The translations under genes were made by a program, and so were the position numbers. The notes under the pieces are model-generated. The model was not told the origin of the DNA and searched no databases. It saw only the letters and a list, made by a program, of their open reading frames with translations. Positions 1 through 12,739 of a stretch of 64,000 bases of DNA are shown here, in pieces. Numbering within the stretch: position 1 is the stretch's first letter; the number at the start of each line of letters is the position of its first letter. The DNA comes from Hydrangea macrophylla (Eukaryota > Streptophyta > Magnoliopsida > Cornales > Hydrangeaceae), in NCBI GenBank assembly GCA_033977485.1, contig CM066997.1, positions 79,888,634-79,952,633 of the forward strand. Direction: 5' to 3'.

Positions 1-2720
1 CGTACGACAGTCACAGAATGCCGGACCAGCACTTACTGAGTGCCGCCGACAAATTTTGACTGCCATTTGCTTTAACAGTCTGTATTTTGTGGTACAATAC
101 GTATATGTATGCAGATAAGACAAGAAAACTGATAAAGTAAGGCTGACATAAACGCGGTAATTAATAATTTGGCGCGGCTCTCAATAAGTGCCACGCGACA
201 GTCATGGAATGCCGCCGCGGCTTTCACGGAGTGCCGCAGCGGCATCCACTGACTGCCGCAAAGGATTTTTGACTGCCACCTTCTGCAGCAGTCTGTCTAT
301 TTTCAGGAAGTATGTATTGTACCACCAAATGAGATATTTACACCTGTCTTTTACTCCGAATTCACTGAGAAAACTTGGTAATTTTTTCTATAAAAGAGGG
401 AGGATCTTCCTTGGGAGGACACACAAGAAGTAGCTAACACTACACTAACACATATTTGAGAGAGAAAAGAGAGAGTTTTAAAAAAACTAGAGAGAATAGC
501 TTGGAAGATCTTCAAAAGAGGGAAGCCTTGAGGATAGTTTGGAGGTGATCCTCTAACCACAAGTTGTTTTTCTTCATCTTTTTGAACTTCTAATCTTAAA
601 ACTACTTGGTCTTTTGATTACCCCTTTTTTAGAAGTTTTATTAGGGAACTTGCAAACTTTAATTGCCTTTCTCTTTTAGTTCCTTCTTTTCTTCTTCTTT
701 GTTTATACTTCTCTCTTGAGATTCTTGGAAGTCTTCCATACTTCACTTGAATCTCATGAGTTGGATCCCTTGATTCCATGTGACCTTGTGCTCTCCCCAT
801 GAGAGTCAAGGTTGATCATCCTTTATACAAGAGCAAGTAAATGAATCTAAACCCCTACCATGGTTTAGGATTCTTTAACTTAAGGCTTCATGGAATCCCC
901 TTCCATATTCCTTGAAAACCTATGAGTATTTGCTATGTTTGTTTGTACTTCTCTCTTGAGATTCTTGAAGGCTCATGAGTATTAGTCATGTCTTCATCTC
1001 CAATGACCATCAAGTGGTAGGAGAAAGTCGTTTGAGTCTAAGCCCATCTCCATGGTATAGATTCATTATCTTGAAATTTCATGAAGTCTATTCATACTTC
1101 ATTTGAAATCTACAAATATAAAGGTCTTTAGCCTCCAATGACCATCAAATGGTAAGAGAAAATGGTTTAGTTTAAGTCCAACTTCATGGTTTAATAGTTG
1201 GGGTTAACAAATAAAAGTAGAACTTGACAATGAAACAGTGGATTCATAAACCGGTTTTGATCAAAGATTTTTGGTTCGAAATCTAACCGTTGGAATCAAG
1301 TGAAACCAATGGGAAAATGTCACTAACTCAAAGTTCTACCACTGTAATTTTTGTTTTAAGCAGATTTCATGTTTAAAGTGGTTTGGTCATGAGTTTTGTG
1401 AAGTCACTACAATCTGTCCAGAGTTTCAGAACAGTAACACTCTTTTGAAATAAGTAAATCAGAACCTTAATGAAGTATTTGTGACCCAAAATAATTTTTT
1501 CTAAGTATATTAATGTGTTAGGAAGTCACCCTAAAAAGAAAAAAAGCATTTATGATCTTTTTGCTATTTTTAGAAAATCGTGCAAGAACTCTGGATAGAA
1601 GGTTGTAGAATGCTGAGTGATGTATGGTTTTGTCCAATTCCCGGAGATCCAACCGTTGAAACTTTGATTTCTTTTTTGGGTTAAAAACTAGACACACAGA
1701 GGCATCTTGTGTCCAAAATTCATCAAGATCAAACCATGAGAACCATGCTTTTTATTTCTTTAAAGTTATAACCTGCTCTCAGCAATTTTCAGAATTCTGC
1801 AATAGTTCTAATCAATCTTATGAATAATGGCTTAGATGATATTTTCATGAGTTAAGGTTCAAACCATGTTTCAATAATAATTAGTTAAGCTTGAATTCAA
1901 AGTTTAAGAGACCTAAATCACCGAGTATTTCACAATTTATTCTTGTTCATATACATATTCATCCATATGGCTTGACACTTATAATTAGGACTTAGTTGCT
2001 TTAGACTTAATTACATTTGATAGATTTAAGCTAGAAATTCAGGATTGTTATTTCTAACTCCGTATCTTGTATAGCATGTGGACTAACCCTTTGTTTTGCA
2101 GCGCTGTTAAGGTATGATTTCTTGAACTCCTCTTAGTTTATTTTAATTTCTTGATTTTATTGATTTCCTTGACCTTTATGCGCGACACATTAGAATTAAG
2201 ATTTTGCCTTACATGTATATATGTGGATTAGAGACTCTTTTCCTAGGTATTATTTAATCGCATGCATTGCACGTTTAATATTCGCGACTGGATCCCGGGT
2301 AAGTTCTCTTGTTCTTTATTGTATATCATATTGCTTGCTACTTGAATTACGTGGCTTTTGAATGATATTTTGTAAATTGGTAATTTTACGCCATTTTGAC
2401 ATATTTGTGTAATGTATACGTATATCTATGTATTAGTTGAGGGCATGCTTAGATTAGTAGTTCAATTAAAAGGATGTTAAGTAGAGGCCTATCGCGAGAT
2501 AGGATGAGAAGGGGTGTTTTAGTCCGATGGGCTCCTTCCCTTCTCATTCCATAATCCCCGGACCTAGTTAATCTTTGGTTTCGTAAAAGATCAGTTACTT
2601 TAAAATGGTTTCTTAATTTTCCTTTTAAAAATTAAGTGGCGACTCATTTGTTTTGAATTTGAAATTTAAAAGAACTTTAAAAGAAAAGCTGTGGGTAAGA
2701 AAATTGCGATATCCACACCA
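1..2720 (+). repeat. LTR/leader fragment of a large gypsy-like retrotransposon, cut by the window edge
   Basis: No protein-coding potential is seen. The first 300 bp hold two imperfect copies of a GC-rich unit (about 1-90 and 192-303, both around GACAGTCA and GAATGCCG), as in a duplicated U3 enhancer. A TATA-like CTATAAAAG lies at 389-397, followed by a GA-rich stretch. Further imperfect direct repeats occur at 701-727 and 941-967, and at 999-1061 and 1133-1195. A CGCGACTGGATCCCGGGTAAG stretch lies near 2284-2304, and TGGCGACTC lies near 2637. Such strings are common at the LTR/leader end of Tat/Ogre-type elements, but no matching LTR pair or target duplication is visible. The family call is weak; the repeat nature is firmer. 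Confidence 0.4.
389..397 (+). promoter_or_regulatory. TATA-box candidate in the leftmost LTR-like fragment
   Basis: CTATAAAAG is preceded by duplicated GC-rich units and followed by a GA-rich leader (AGAGAGAAAAGAGAGAG near 460). This is the usual order of a plant LTR promoter read on the plus strand. Judged from sequence context only. Confidence 0.4.
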
Positions 2721-3430
2721 ACACTCTCTCATACATACCTAGACACACACTTTACATGCTTTGAAGTTCTGAATCTAATAAGTTAGAAGATCAAAGCTTA
2801 GAAAGTGATCAACTAGCACCATTGAAGCTTGGATTGAAGTTTGCCACAAGATCAACATACACATCACATTTTCATCATCTAAGAACCATTTTCTTCATCT
2901 AGATCAAAGTGAGTACTCCTACTCACTTTTAATTATGTTTTTCGAAGTCTAATGATGATCCATGAACATTCATGTAACATGCAAGAAATTACAAAACGAA
3001 ACTATGCTATAAACTATCAAACTGTGGGATTTTTACAAAACCAGAGCGCTCGGGCTCACGCGAGTGCTAGAGTGGCTTAACAGGCCAGCTCAGGAGTGCT
3101 CGAGTGAACTGTTATTAGTATAATCTGACTATATGCATGTTAATTCTAAGATGATTTATGCTATGTGTTGATGTACTATGAGTTGCAATAGTTGTACTTA
3201 GAGTTATAATTGATATGTGTATGTGCATGTGAGTTCTAAGCTGTAAGGTTTATACCTTAAGCTAACTTAGTTGTACTTTAATAAAAGGAATTACTTTTGA
3301 TAATAAAAGAACGAAGGAATTTGAATATTCGTAGAGACGAGCGCTCGGGTGTGCGCGAGCGGTTGCTTCTGGAGTGCTCGAGCTCACTGTTTTAAGAAAG
3401 TTCTAGTTTTCTTTAATAATTACGTCTTGG
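2721..3430. other. LTR-like fragment with CG palindromes; target site of element C
   Basis: Noncoding AT-rich DNA. It carries two clusters of self-complementary CG-rich motifs: around 3045-3107 (AGCGCTCGGGCTCACGCGAG and GTGCTCGAGTG) and around 3335-3391 (GAGCGCTCGG, GCGCGAGCGG, GTGCTCGAGC). The same CTCGAGCGCTC type of motif occurs inside the LTR of element C, so this may be part of a related LTR. Element C begins at 3431. No ends or target duplication were found. Confidence 0.3.
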
Positions 3431-6149
3431 TGACACGCATAAGAATGTGTGCTCTCTTATCAACGCCCAAGTGCAGGTGATCGTACAAATAGTATACTGA
3501 AGAAGTCCAGGTCAAATCCACGGGGATGGCTTAGATTAAGGTTTACTAAACTAGTCCTAAAAGAAATGAAAGAAGAATATTGGTTGGGAGGTTTTGAACT
3601 AAAACTACAACGACTAGTTTAAAATAGAATTTTAATGATAGAAAAATTAACAAACTGATAAAGATGTTAATTTTTGTGAATCCACCCTAGTCCTTCCATT
3701 ATCATGCCTTTAGAAAAGATAGAGATACATGTCTTACTTGAATGTAGAACTAGTAGGTGTTGCTTCAATGATGAATATTCATGTTATTATCATGGAACAA
3801 TGACCTAGAATCTATTTTTATAAAATATGGGCCGCTTGTCATGAATTCTAATAATCCTACCAATTCTTATGCAATGAATGGTTGAAAGCATTTGAAGAGG
3901 AAAACTAGTGGAAACAATTTCATTCACAACATTAAACTACAATTGTAATGCCTAATACAAGTCGTAAGTATGAACCCATTGAATTAATACCAAAATTGTC
4001 TCAAGGACACCAACGGTGATTAGGAATATAAACATGATGATGAATACAAGTAGTCAACACATAAACTCATGAATCCAAATCACAGTTGCTGCCAAGATGG
4101 ATTAGAACACTGTATCATAGTTGAAGCATTGACATGATAATGATTGGGACCAAGATTTCATCATAAATCCTAACTAAAAATCTAACCTAAACATGATAAA
4201 ATCAGAATTGCAGAAAGTAAATGGAACAAACATTGTAGGAATAACCATAAATATGAAATATAAAATAAAGAAGCATCAAAACCTAGAATGAAAATGCTAT
4301 TAAAATGTAAATCTTCAAGGATTGTTGTAGAGTGTTGAATACATGAATGAATTTGTTAAGCCTAGCTTCAAACAATGTAATTCTAACCTAAAATTATTCT
4401 AAAACTAAACCTAGGATATGTATGTAGAAGAAAAAAGGTAGCAGCAGAATGCGTTTTCTGGACGATTCTATCTCTTTTTAATAGGAATTCGTGTCATTCT
4501 ACGTAATTGTAGAGGATCTTTATGTTAGGGATATATACTAAAAGCCATGCTTTATGTAGTTAATTTATTATTCATTTAATAAAATCAGTTAATCCATTTT
4601 TATGAGAATATGTGTGGGCAATGTTTGTATTGTATTATTTATTTAATATTATGCATGTGTGTCTTTCATTCTACATAGTAGGTGGTTTGGTGTGTAGAGT
4701 TTGGCTTACACACGGAAGATCAGACCATCGGATCTTGTAGAATGCAAGATTTTGGTTTACAGTCTTAGATGGGTTTGGACACACCATCGGTAGAACTGCA
4801 GCATATTGTTGTAGTAGGTTTGTCTTAACTACAGGAAACGATATAGTTTCAACTCACTATGCTGGTACACGTTGTGTATTAAACAGGATCGAATTGGGGT
4901 AATTATCTTTATACTGACTAATAAGATAATTAATTCATGGCTATTATGAGTGCTTATGCTCTAAATCCTAAGTTAATTTATAGACACATATTTTGATATT
5001 TACACTTTGATTCCTAAAAGGGTGAGATCCTTAAATTGGTCAATATCTCATTGGATTGGGTGACAATATTGATTGTGTGGTGGATATAAATTAATGATGG
5101 AATCCACGTCTCAATTTTTGGGATTGATGATATCCCCTTGAGAAAGCTTATAAGTTTTGATTATGTCAAACCCTGCAGGTGGATTTTGTATCTGACATAT
5201 CAAATAAGTTAAGTAGAAAATCTCAAGGAATTTTAAGAAATTAATTAAATATGATTGTTGGTAATTATATTTGATTAATGGATATGTGTAATCTTAACGT
5301 GGCGAGATAATAAGTATTTAATAGCATGGAGCTCGAAATATATTTTTGAGATAAGGGTAGGAGTGCAATTATAATTCTTTAGTGGTATGAATTATAATTT
5401 ATGAAAATAAGAATCTGATTCAATTCGAATTGTGGTTTCCTAATTCCATAAGGAAGCCTATTCCTTATTGACTTCTTATGGTCCCTATCATAGCCTATAT
5501 ATATGCTACTTTGGCTCTCCTCCCAGTTTGCATTTTTCCATATAGAGTATTATAACTCGAAATAGAAAAGAGAGCATAAAAAGGGAGAGCAGAAAACTAA
5601 AAGGATTTCGATAGAGCCCACACTCGGTTTGATATTTTGGCAGCAGAGGAATACGGTAGAAGATCGTGAGCTGTTATAGAGCCCGTGTTCTCGATTCGTC
5701 TACTACAACAATCCGTTTTTGCAGTTCCGTCCTTGTAGGGTTATTATAGCTTTCACGTAAATTTTTGCAGTACCAACATATACGCACTGTCAACGGATTC
5801 TGGGAACGCAGTTTCCTAACACTTTAACTATCATTAATTAATCAGCTCGAGCGCTCATGTTAATCTCGAGCACTCGCAACTTGAGCACTCTCATGGCTCA
5901 AGTGCTCGGGCTTCTCAATTTTCCACTTCTTTTTCTTCTTCTTCTTCTTCCTTTGCATCAAATCTCAGCTCTGCTCCATAAAGTGCATTCAAATCCTTTA
6001 AAAAGCCATAAAAATAAACGAGTTTGAGTACAACTATTAGGAATTCATCATGATAATAGAATGCACATAATTCTAGGGAATTGGGGACTTTAAATATGCA
6101 GAAACACCCTATAACTAACTTATGAATATGCAATATTCAACGCTAATCA
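3431..6149 (-). repeat. 3' LTR of element C, interrupted by a solo LTR
   Basis: Starts TGACACGCAT and ends CGCTAATCA on the plus strand, at the positions where the A and B LTRs have TGACACG and CGCTTGTCA. The early block ending in a CCAGGTCAAATCCACGGGG-like segment (near 3510) corresponds to CCAGGTCGATCCCACAGGG in A and B. Without the 1304 bp solo-LTR insertion and its duplicated site, the LTR is about 1.4 kb. A palindrome cluster (CTCGAGCGCTC and relatives) lies at 5842-5915, followed by a TTC-rich microsatellite. The PPT candidate ACCTCCCAACT adjoins at 6150-6162. Confidence 0.75.
4523..5821 (+). mobile_element. Solo LTR of a copia-type retrotransposon
   Basis: A 1299 bp unit begins TGTTAGGGATATATAC and ends GTTTCCTAACA, flanked on both sides by the perfect 5 bp duplication CTTTA (4518-4522 and 5822-5826). 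No internal domain is present, so the structure is that of a solo LTR left by recombination between two LTRs. A TATA-like TATATATATGC around 5498-5508 and the downstream leader suggest plus orientation. It lies inside the LTR of element C and is therefore younger. The copia assignment rests on the general look of the ends and is less certain than the structure. Confidence 0.85.
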
Positions 6150-8220
6150 CACCTCCCAACTAGATCGTTGCTAGTTCCTAGTAATGGAGCAATCAAATGC
6201 AAGTCAACTCAATCTCTAACTCTAAAAAATAGAACAAAGAAAAGAAAACAATGAAAGAAAACCTCACTCACTGTCACAGGAATCACAGTTGTATTTAGCA
6301 TATGCAACAAGTCGTTAAACTCCTAGGTTTTCCCTAGTGGACGAGTGTTGTCTCGTGAGGGTTTATAGTGAATATACCCACAAAATTCTTATTTCAGACC
6401 CCAAGATTGATCAAAGTGCTCCTCTCTTTTGTCAATGTAAACACGCTCAACAAGACATGCAACTTTTATCATGCATTAGCAATGAAACACTTGTATTTTA
6501 GCCTACCTATCATCAATGGTCATCAGAATGCATCAAATCAATCGAACTTCTTGAGTGTGTGTGTGATAACCAAGATACATAACTTTAACTTCATAGTTTA
6601 ATACGACTTATAACACTTTCGAGACATGCAGCTTCAACTTAACTCTTACCAGAATTACACTCTCAAATGATATCACTCTGAATTGGTATAATAAGTATGT
6701 CTCACATGATATGGAAGCTATAAAGAGTAAGTAAAATGGAAACTAAATCTTCTCACATTAATTCACTAAAAAATGGATTTTTAGGTGCATTAAGTCTCAT
6801 GAATGGATACGCTTCACTAGAAGGGTGAATCACTGTGGCAACTCTCTTCTTACCTTCACTTCACACTTAAAGTCGTTAGGACTTGAGCACAGAGGTGAAT
6901 TAGAGGGAGGAAGAGATTTATAAATGTCTAGGAATGCAATTGAAGTGTAGATGTACTAGACTTTCTTCACTTTGAGACTTTTTCCTCTCGTATTTCTTTA
7001 TTTTCATCAATTTTCTTTTCTTTACACTTTTGAACTTGGAAACTTAACATATCATCCTTTTTTTGGTTGCCATAACCTCCTCTCTATCATGGATGTATTT
7101 TACCTGTATGAACGTCACTTTCCAGTCATAAAAGGATAAAATACATAATAAGAATGTAAGCATAAGAGGATGATTATCAAAGAGTTCCTGTGTAACTTTG
7201 GCTCAATTTGTGATATAGATATGGGAACAGGAAGGTCGATGGTCTAAATCATGCTCTAAGTGTGTTGGTTCATCCATTCAGACAATCCAAGGGTTTAAAA
7301 ATGGAAATTCCTGAACTTACCCTTCCAGTGATCAGCCAAACTGAAGAATAATGAGACTTTTCAACGAGTTGTATCATTTTTCAAAAGGTAAGAACGACTG
7401 TTTATAACCCTCAGAATAAATAAAAGGCTCAAAAGCTCACATTGGGTTTACAGTCTTTGCTATTTGTCTCTCAATGCAAAAATCTTGCTTAGCTAATCCA
7501 ATTTAGTGGCATAATAAGTTGTCACACGTGCTTATGAAGTTTTGAAGTTCAACCGACTAGGTGCATTCAATAACCAAGATGATAAACTGGCTAAAAACAT
7601 ATGTATCACAACTAATGGCATGCAAAAGAAAGCATAACTGCATCATTGCTGACTACATTGACTTCGAGAAATAGTTCTACTTTGAAACATTGGGTCAAAC
7701 GTTTTGAAAATTTTGAAATTTTTTACATTTTAAACCATTATGGACCTCTGAAGTATACATGTGTGATTGGTGTAACTATCCAATTCCCACCCCCAACTAA
7801 GAACTTGCATTGTCCTTAATGTAAGGACGAGAATGAAAAGAGTAAAGAGGATACCACTTGATTTTGCAATAAGTCCAAAATAACTGTCCTTCACACCTGT
7901 TATTAGCAATAATAATACTAGAGATACATACAAGAAGAAGAAATTATCATAATAAAAATAGTTGTGAAAATATCTCTGTAATCCACAATAGCACGAAAGC
8001 TGTCATATATCTAAATGCCAGTAATGATTACATCAAGATTTCCAAAAATAAAATTAATATGCAAAAGATACATGTCCAAAATATCACTACTCTAAAAATA
8101 ACCAAAATACAAACCATAGAACTATCTGAATGAATATAACAATGAGGAACCTAGTCCTATCTCAGCTCTCCACACTCGGTGGGATCACGAATAGAAGATG
8201 ATGTGTGGCTTCTCGGCCTC
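6150..8220 (-). other. 3' noncoding region of element C
   Basis: No protein is encoded. Three landmarks are shared in order with A, B and D. First, a conserved block at 6279-6386 contains AACAAGTCGTTAAAC, a CCTAGG...CCCTAG pair and GTGAGGGTTTATAGTGAAT. Second, a block near 7335-7440 reads like GAGACTTTTCAACGAG and GGCTCAAAAGCTCAC. Third, a PPT-like CACCCCCAACT at 7788-7798 lies about 420 bp downstream, in element sense, of the T32 stop. Confidence 0.6.
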
Positions 8221-8815
8221 CTAATAAAGGTCTGAGAGGGGGAAGGAAGAGGAGGGGGAAGGAAGAGGAGGGGGAGCTGTCAAAACCGATGTATGAGCTA
8301 ATGGAGCTATGGGTGGAGGAGGCATTTGTGGCTGTAGCTCAGGAGAAGTCTCAGTATGTACCTCATCACTATCAAAAGAAGACGGTGGAAGTGTAGTAGA
8401 GATCTGCAAGTGTCAACAAATCTGCTCAAACTGTGCTACCTTCCCGCGTCTAACTGTTCTCTCATTGCTAATCTCTTTCAAAATCCTGGTATGCTGGTCA
8501 ATAAGTATGGCAATCTTGCCCTCTATAGCAGGAAGATTGGTGCCTTTTCTGGCACAACTCTTTCCCTAGTGAGATCGAACTATCCTTAACTCCCTCGGAT
8601 GGGCTCTCAGCAGCCTCTAATGTGTCTATGCAAAAGAAGAAGGTGCAGATGAATCTATCTGTCTCTTCCTCCTCGTCCTACTGTCATCGCCCTGTCCCTT
8701 GGCCTACGACCAGAAATCACTCCAAAATTTTGTGGCCTTCTTCCTCTCATCCTCTTCATCAATTGGAGGTACGTCAGCTGTTCACACCACTCTGTAACTT
8801 CTTAAAGTTGTCATG
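8221..8815 (-). pseudogene. Tail of the T32-type 3' gene of element C
   Basis: The open part (8221-8409) encodes a proline/serine-rich, acidic tail ending SFPLSDLY. Upstream in element sense the frame is broken by many stops, but a basic/acidic stretch (DEEDERKKATKFW-like, then RTRRKRQ) can be read at about 8640-8790. This resembles the region after the T32 domain in A and B. The T32 domain itself is missing because the deletion that removed pol ends about here, next to gag. Two copies of a GGGGAAGGAAGAGGAG unit at about 8239-8271 are a small tandem repeat within the tail. Confidence 0.5.
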
Positions 8816-9836
8816 GCTTTGGCCTATTTAGGATTCTTGAAATTCGGAAAGGCTTGCCCTTTACCCTTTCGATATGGTTCTGGTTGATTAGGGATAACAC
8901 CATCTTTTTTAGCTCTCATTTCTTCAGTTGAGGACTGCAACTCTCCCACCACTAGAATCAACTGTTGCATCATCATGTGGTTAAGATCCAATTGTATCTT
9001 CTTATGTGATGGCACAAAATCATTAGAGCTTTGTTGATCAACATATGATGGTTAAAGTACTTGAGGTGGTTGATATAAAGGATATTACAGTAGAGGCTGA
9101 TTTCCCATTTTAGATGATTGAAAGAATTGATTCTGATTTTGTTGAGGTAGCTGATGGAATTGACTTGATGATGAGCCTGCTTTGTTATTGAAGTTAGAAT
9201 TTCTTCAACCAGGATCATTGGTGTTACCGTTGGGGTAATTTGGGGGACCCCTATAGTTATTCATCGCGTTTACCTCAGGTGGAGCTTTTACTTGCTACAC
9301 GGGTAAGCAAGGACACACATGTGTTGTATGACCTAAGACACCATAATTACCACACGGTTCTGAAATTGGTTGCATTGGTGGGTTTACTCTTTATATCTCC
9401 ATAGTTTCTATCCTTTAAGCTAACTGTTCATATTTCGAAGCTAGCTCATCCTCTGCTTTTGACTAGAATATGCTTTTCATTGATGATTTTCCATCTTCCA
9501 TACTACTCTCCCATTTTGGGGTAGTTTTAGTAAGCCATTCAAAATAACTTTCAGGTTCGTCTTCATTCTTGCTAAGAAAGTCACCATTGCTCATTGCTTC
9601 AACCAATTTCTTTGATCTTGGAAGGAGTCCATCAAGGAAAAAACTGATCAAGCGCCACTTTTCGAATATGTGGTATAGGCATGACAATAAAAGATCTTTA
9701 AAATGTTCCCAGACTTGTGTAAATGTTTCACCCTTATTCTGGGAAAATGTCTTCATTTGGCTCAAAAGATCATTGTCAAGTGAACAAGGAAGAATTTCTT
9801 TAAGAAATCTCTGCTCATAGCTTGCCACATGTTGAC
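8816..9836 (-). pseudogene. gag: Partial gag of element C
   Basis: The best-preserved part is 9463-9828, a Retrotrans_gag-type segment with FLKEILP, GETFTQVWEHFKDLLLSC and KKLVEAMSNGDFL. The same motifs occur in the gag of B at about 34490-34760. Downstream (about 9300-9360) a degenerate CCHC knuckle is recognisable (CGNYGVLGHTTHVC: one Cys has become Tyr). At 8824-9015 the post-knuckle region matches B gag (PSHKK, then a glutamine/leucine helix). The N-terminal half of gag is absent: the sequence stops at the LTR starting at 9837. In-frame stops show it is dead. Confidence 0.7.
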
Positions 9837-12063
9837 TGTAATAACCCGAGATTTTAAACAGTGATTTAATATCATATTTTAGAACTCCAGTGAAAATTTG
9901 GAATTTTTCAGACTATGTTTGGATTTTTAGTCATAGGGGTATTTTGGTAATTTTTACCTGAGATGCAAGTCTTGACCAAAAAATTTGAAAATGAGATTTT
10001 TGGACTAAAAGGAGTGTACGCTTAAATGATTCACTTATGGTGTTTTAACTTTTGTCATAATTGGTACGGTTAGTAAGATATATCAGTTTAAGTGGGGGGT
10101 ACATCGTGCCTTAAGAGTTGTACCTTGCCACTTACTATAAATAGAACATGTTAAGTTTAAACTTAATATTTGTCAACTCTCTCTCTCTCTCTATCTCTCT
10201 CCTCTCACTCTAGGACTTGGATACTTAGGGTTTTGAGCACAAAAGCCTTGGTATCATCTAGATTAGTCGATCTCCGGACGACTTTTCAATCTTTAAAGTT
10301 GTTCCTTACGACGAGGAGCATGCGTGGACACCAAAATCACTTCCATCTAATAACTTATCTCGGTTAGGAAAAATCCTAAAGTTCAAAGTTAGTTCATATA
10401 ACTCTTTAATATGATGTATTATATGTTAGCGAGCATAAATCTAGAATACTACGTGGTTTGGTACACGTTTGATGTGCATATAATCCAGACCTAGTTCTCT
10501 TGAAATTTTTCCTAAATGATCTAGATGCTTATGTGCTTATGTGTTTAAGTCAAAGTTGAAAACATGTCTATTTGCTTTCATATAAGTTTGATAACATGTT
10601 TGTGTAGAAATCCATGATTTCCTGCCTATGCTTAAGTATTATGAAAGACTATTATTATGCTTGTTTATCTAGCATAATATTGTTCATGTGCATTTCATAA
10701 GCATGAGATAAGCATGATTATGAAACTGGGCATGAACATGTGCATCAACATGAAAATGCATGAAGAAGGATTTTGGGTGAAAGACCTCCATGTATGGGGC
10801 TTTCGATTTAAAAAGGGGAAGATCTCCATGTGTGGGACTTCTGGATTTCAAAGATCATGAAAAACCTCTGTGAGAGGATTTTGATTTGAAGCATAGATAA
10901 TTCTGGTTGTGGGTGTGAATGTGAGGATTGGATCCATTAGGAACTCGATCTCCTGGTCTTGCAAACCATAGGAATCGTAAACTAAAGACCTGTATGAAGT
11001 GGTTAAAGGCCCTTATAGCATGGCGGCCCATAGACTGGGTGTTGTGTTTGAGAGTGAGTGTTTGGAAAATTCATGAAAAGGCCTACGGGCGACATTGTTT
11101 TGCTTCGACAACAAATCATTACATTCACGCATTCATGCACATAATTGATGACATTATTGAATTGTATGACTATACGGGCCATCGTGCTCATGGACTATTT
11201 TTAAAACCTTTTTTAGGTTAAATGGATAAGGGCAAGGCCCTATAGTGATTGGCATGTAATCGCCCCTTAAAGACCTCGTTTGTGGGAAGATTCTAGAAAT
11301 CATGTAATGCATAGTTGTATGTTTTAGATTTATAAGTTATGCTTTTACCTAGTAGATTGTTATCGAAGGCATGTTAGTCCATACTCACTTTTAAACTAAT
11401 ATTCATGGTTGTATTGGAGTGCATGTTATCCCCCTTCAACTTAGACTTGTGATTTGGATTCCTAAATAATGTTAGGATTCGTTATTCGTATTGGCATGTA
11501 ATCGTGACATAAGTCACTCTTTTCGTAAGATTGCATGCATATATATTGTTGATAGAATAACTTGTTTTCATTTGTTTAGTTATGCTTGGATTGGGAGGGT
11601 GTCCCATTGCTTTTACTTCCCCTTTTATTGAATTTGAATCACCCATTTGGGAGCAAGGTTGTGTGAACATATTGTTGTTGTGCAACAGCGTCTTCTGCTT
11701 CTATAATCCAATCGATCGATTGAGAGTCCAGTCGACTAGATTTTGTACCCAAGAGGTTTGGACTCTCTGTGTTTATAAAAATAGCCGGCCGGGTGGCCCC
11801 AGTAGACTGAACATTTCATGCCTTAGTCGACCAGATTTATTCCAGTCGATGTTTGAAAACCAGTCAACCGGACCTTTGTCAGTCGACTCGATTGGGCTGT
11901 TCAAAATAATGCTCTCAGCATCTTGCAAAACCAATAGACTGATGCCCCGATCAATCGACTGGGTCTACAGATTTTCAAATCGTCCTATTTTAAAAACGTT
12001 TTACTTTGACTGTTGAAGTATCTAATCACCCTAACCCCCATTTCTGGGATTTGGGGCGTTACA
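9837..12063 (+). repeat. Isolated LTR (E), gypsy/Tekay-like, plus orientation
   Basis: A 2227 bp unit begins TGTAATAACCCGAGATTT and ends TTGGGGCGTTACA. Starts and ends of this style are common in plant chromovirus (Tekay-type) LTRs. A TATA box (ACTATAAATAGAA, about 10134-10146) and a CT-rich initiator (10173-10213) indicate plus-strand transcription. Around 11700-11960 it carries its own short palindromes (CGATCGATTG, AGTCGACTAG, AGTCGACTCG). The flanks (TTGAC left, GAAAT right) do not match, so it is not a clean solo LTR. A degenerate TGGTATCAGAG-like string near 12080 could be a decayed primer site. It interrupts the gag of C. Confidence 0.6.
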
Positions 12064-12333
12064 GAAATTCTCAATTTTGTTGGCTATCAGATTTAGAAGA
12101 CCCATAGCTTGGTGGTCATGATGATTGAAAAAACCTCAAAAAAGACTCTCATAAGTTTGTTCTATCGCTCAAAATACTCAAAAAGTAGTATAAATGACCA
12201 AAATGCCCCTAAAAGCCCAAACGCTCCCAAATTTGAGTTGAAAGTTCTGGAAACATACTACTTCGTAAGAAAAGTAATAAAATGAGTTTTAAAGCAAAAT
12301 CAAATAAAATCGTCAACCCCAAAGACTCCCAGA

Positions 12334-12684
12334 TAGGGATGGGCATACTTCGGGTTGACCCGAACTTGAAGTATTAGCACAATTCGGTTCAGATAAAAAT
12401 TGAACTGAAATTAGTTCAGTTCGAAACCAAACTGATTTAGTAATTTTGGTTTGGTATGTGCAATTAGTTCGGGTCGAAGCCGAAAACCCGAAGTTTCATT
12501 TAATATATAAAAAGTGTTTCAGAATCAAGGCTAAACATTAAACAACTTGACTCTCGAATGAAATCTCAATCTCTCAATCTCTTATTCTCTCATCTTAACT
12601 CACACAAGTGATGGCTACACAGCCACGAGGCCCACGGCCCCACGCAGCGTAGACGGTGACCATGCTGACTAGGCAACCTCACTC

Positions 12685-12739
<55 letters not shown>

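Larger units (their letters stand above)
3431..9836 (-). mobile_element. Element C: degraded Athila-like gypsy element, pol deleted
   Basis: Minus-strand remnant reading, in element sense from right to left: partial gag (8816-9836), tail of the T32-type 3' gene (8221-8815), about 2 kb of 3' noncoding DNA, PPT and 3' LTR (3431-6149). Protease, RT, RNase H and integrase are absent. Gag lies beside the T32 tail, so several kilobases were deleted. The gag side ends abruptly at the LTR beginning at 9837, and no continuation of C was found beyond it. Family membership follows from the LTR terminus TGACACG, the colinear 3' noncoding region shared with A, B and D, and the gag similarity. Confidence 0.75.

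Noticed and set aside
11582..12016. 144-codon plus-strand frame
   Set aside because: It lies inside LTR E across the GTCGAC repeat area and has no recognisable domain.
9837..12063. LTR E as a simple solo LTR
   Set aside because: Flanking 5-mers do not match and the interrupted gag does not resume on the right.
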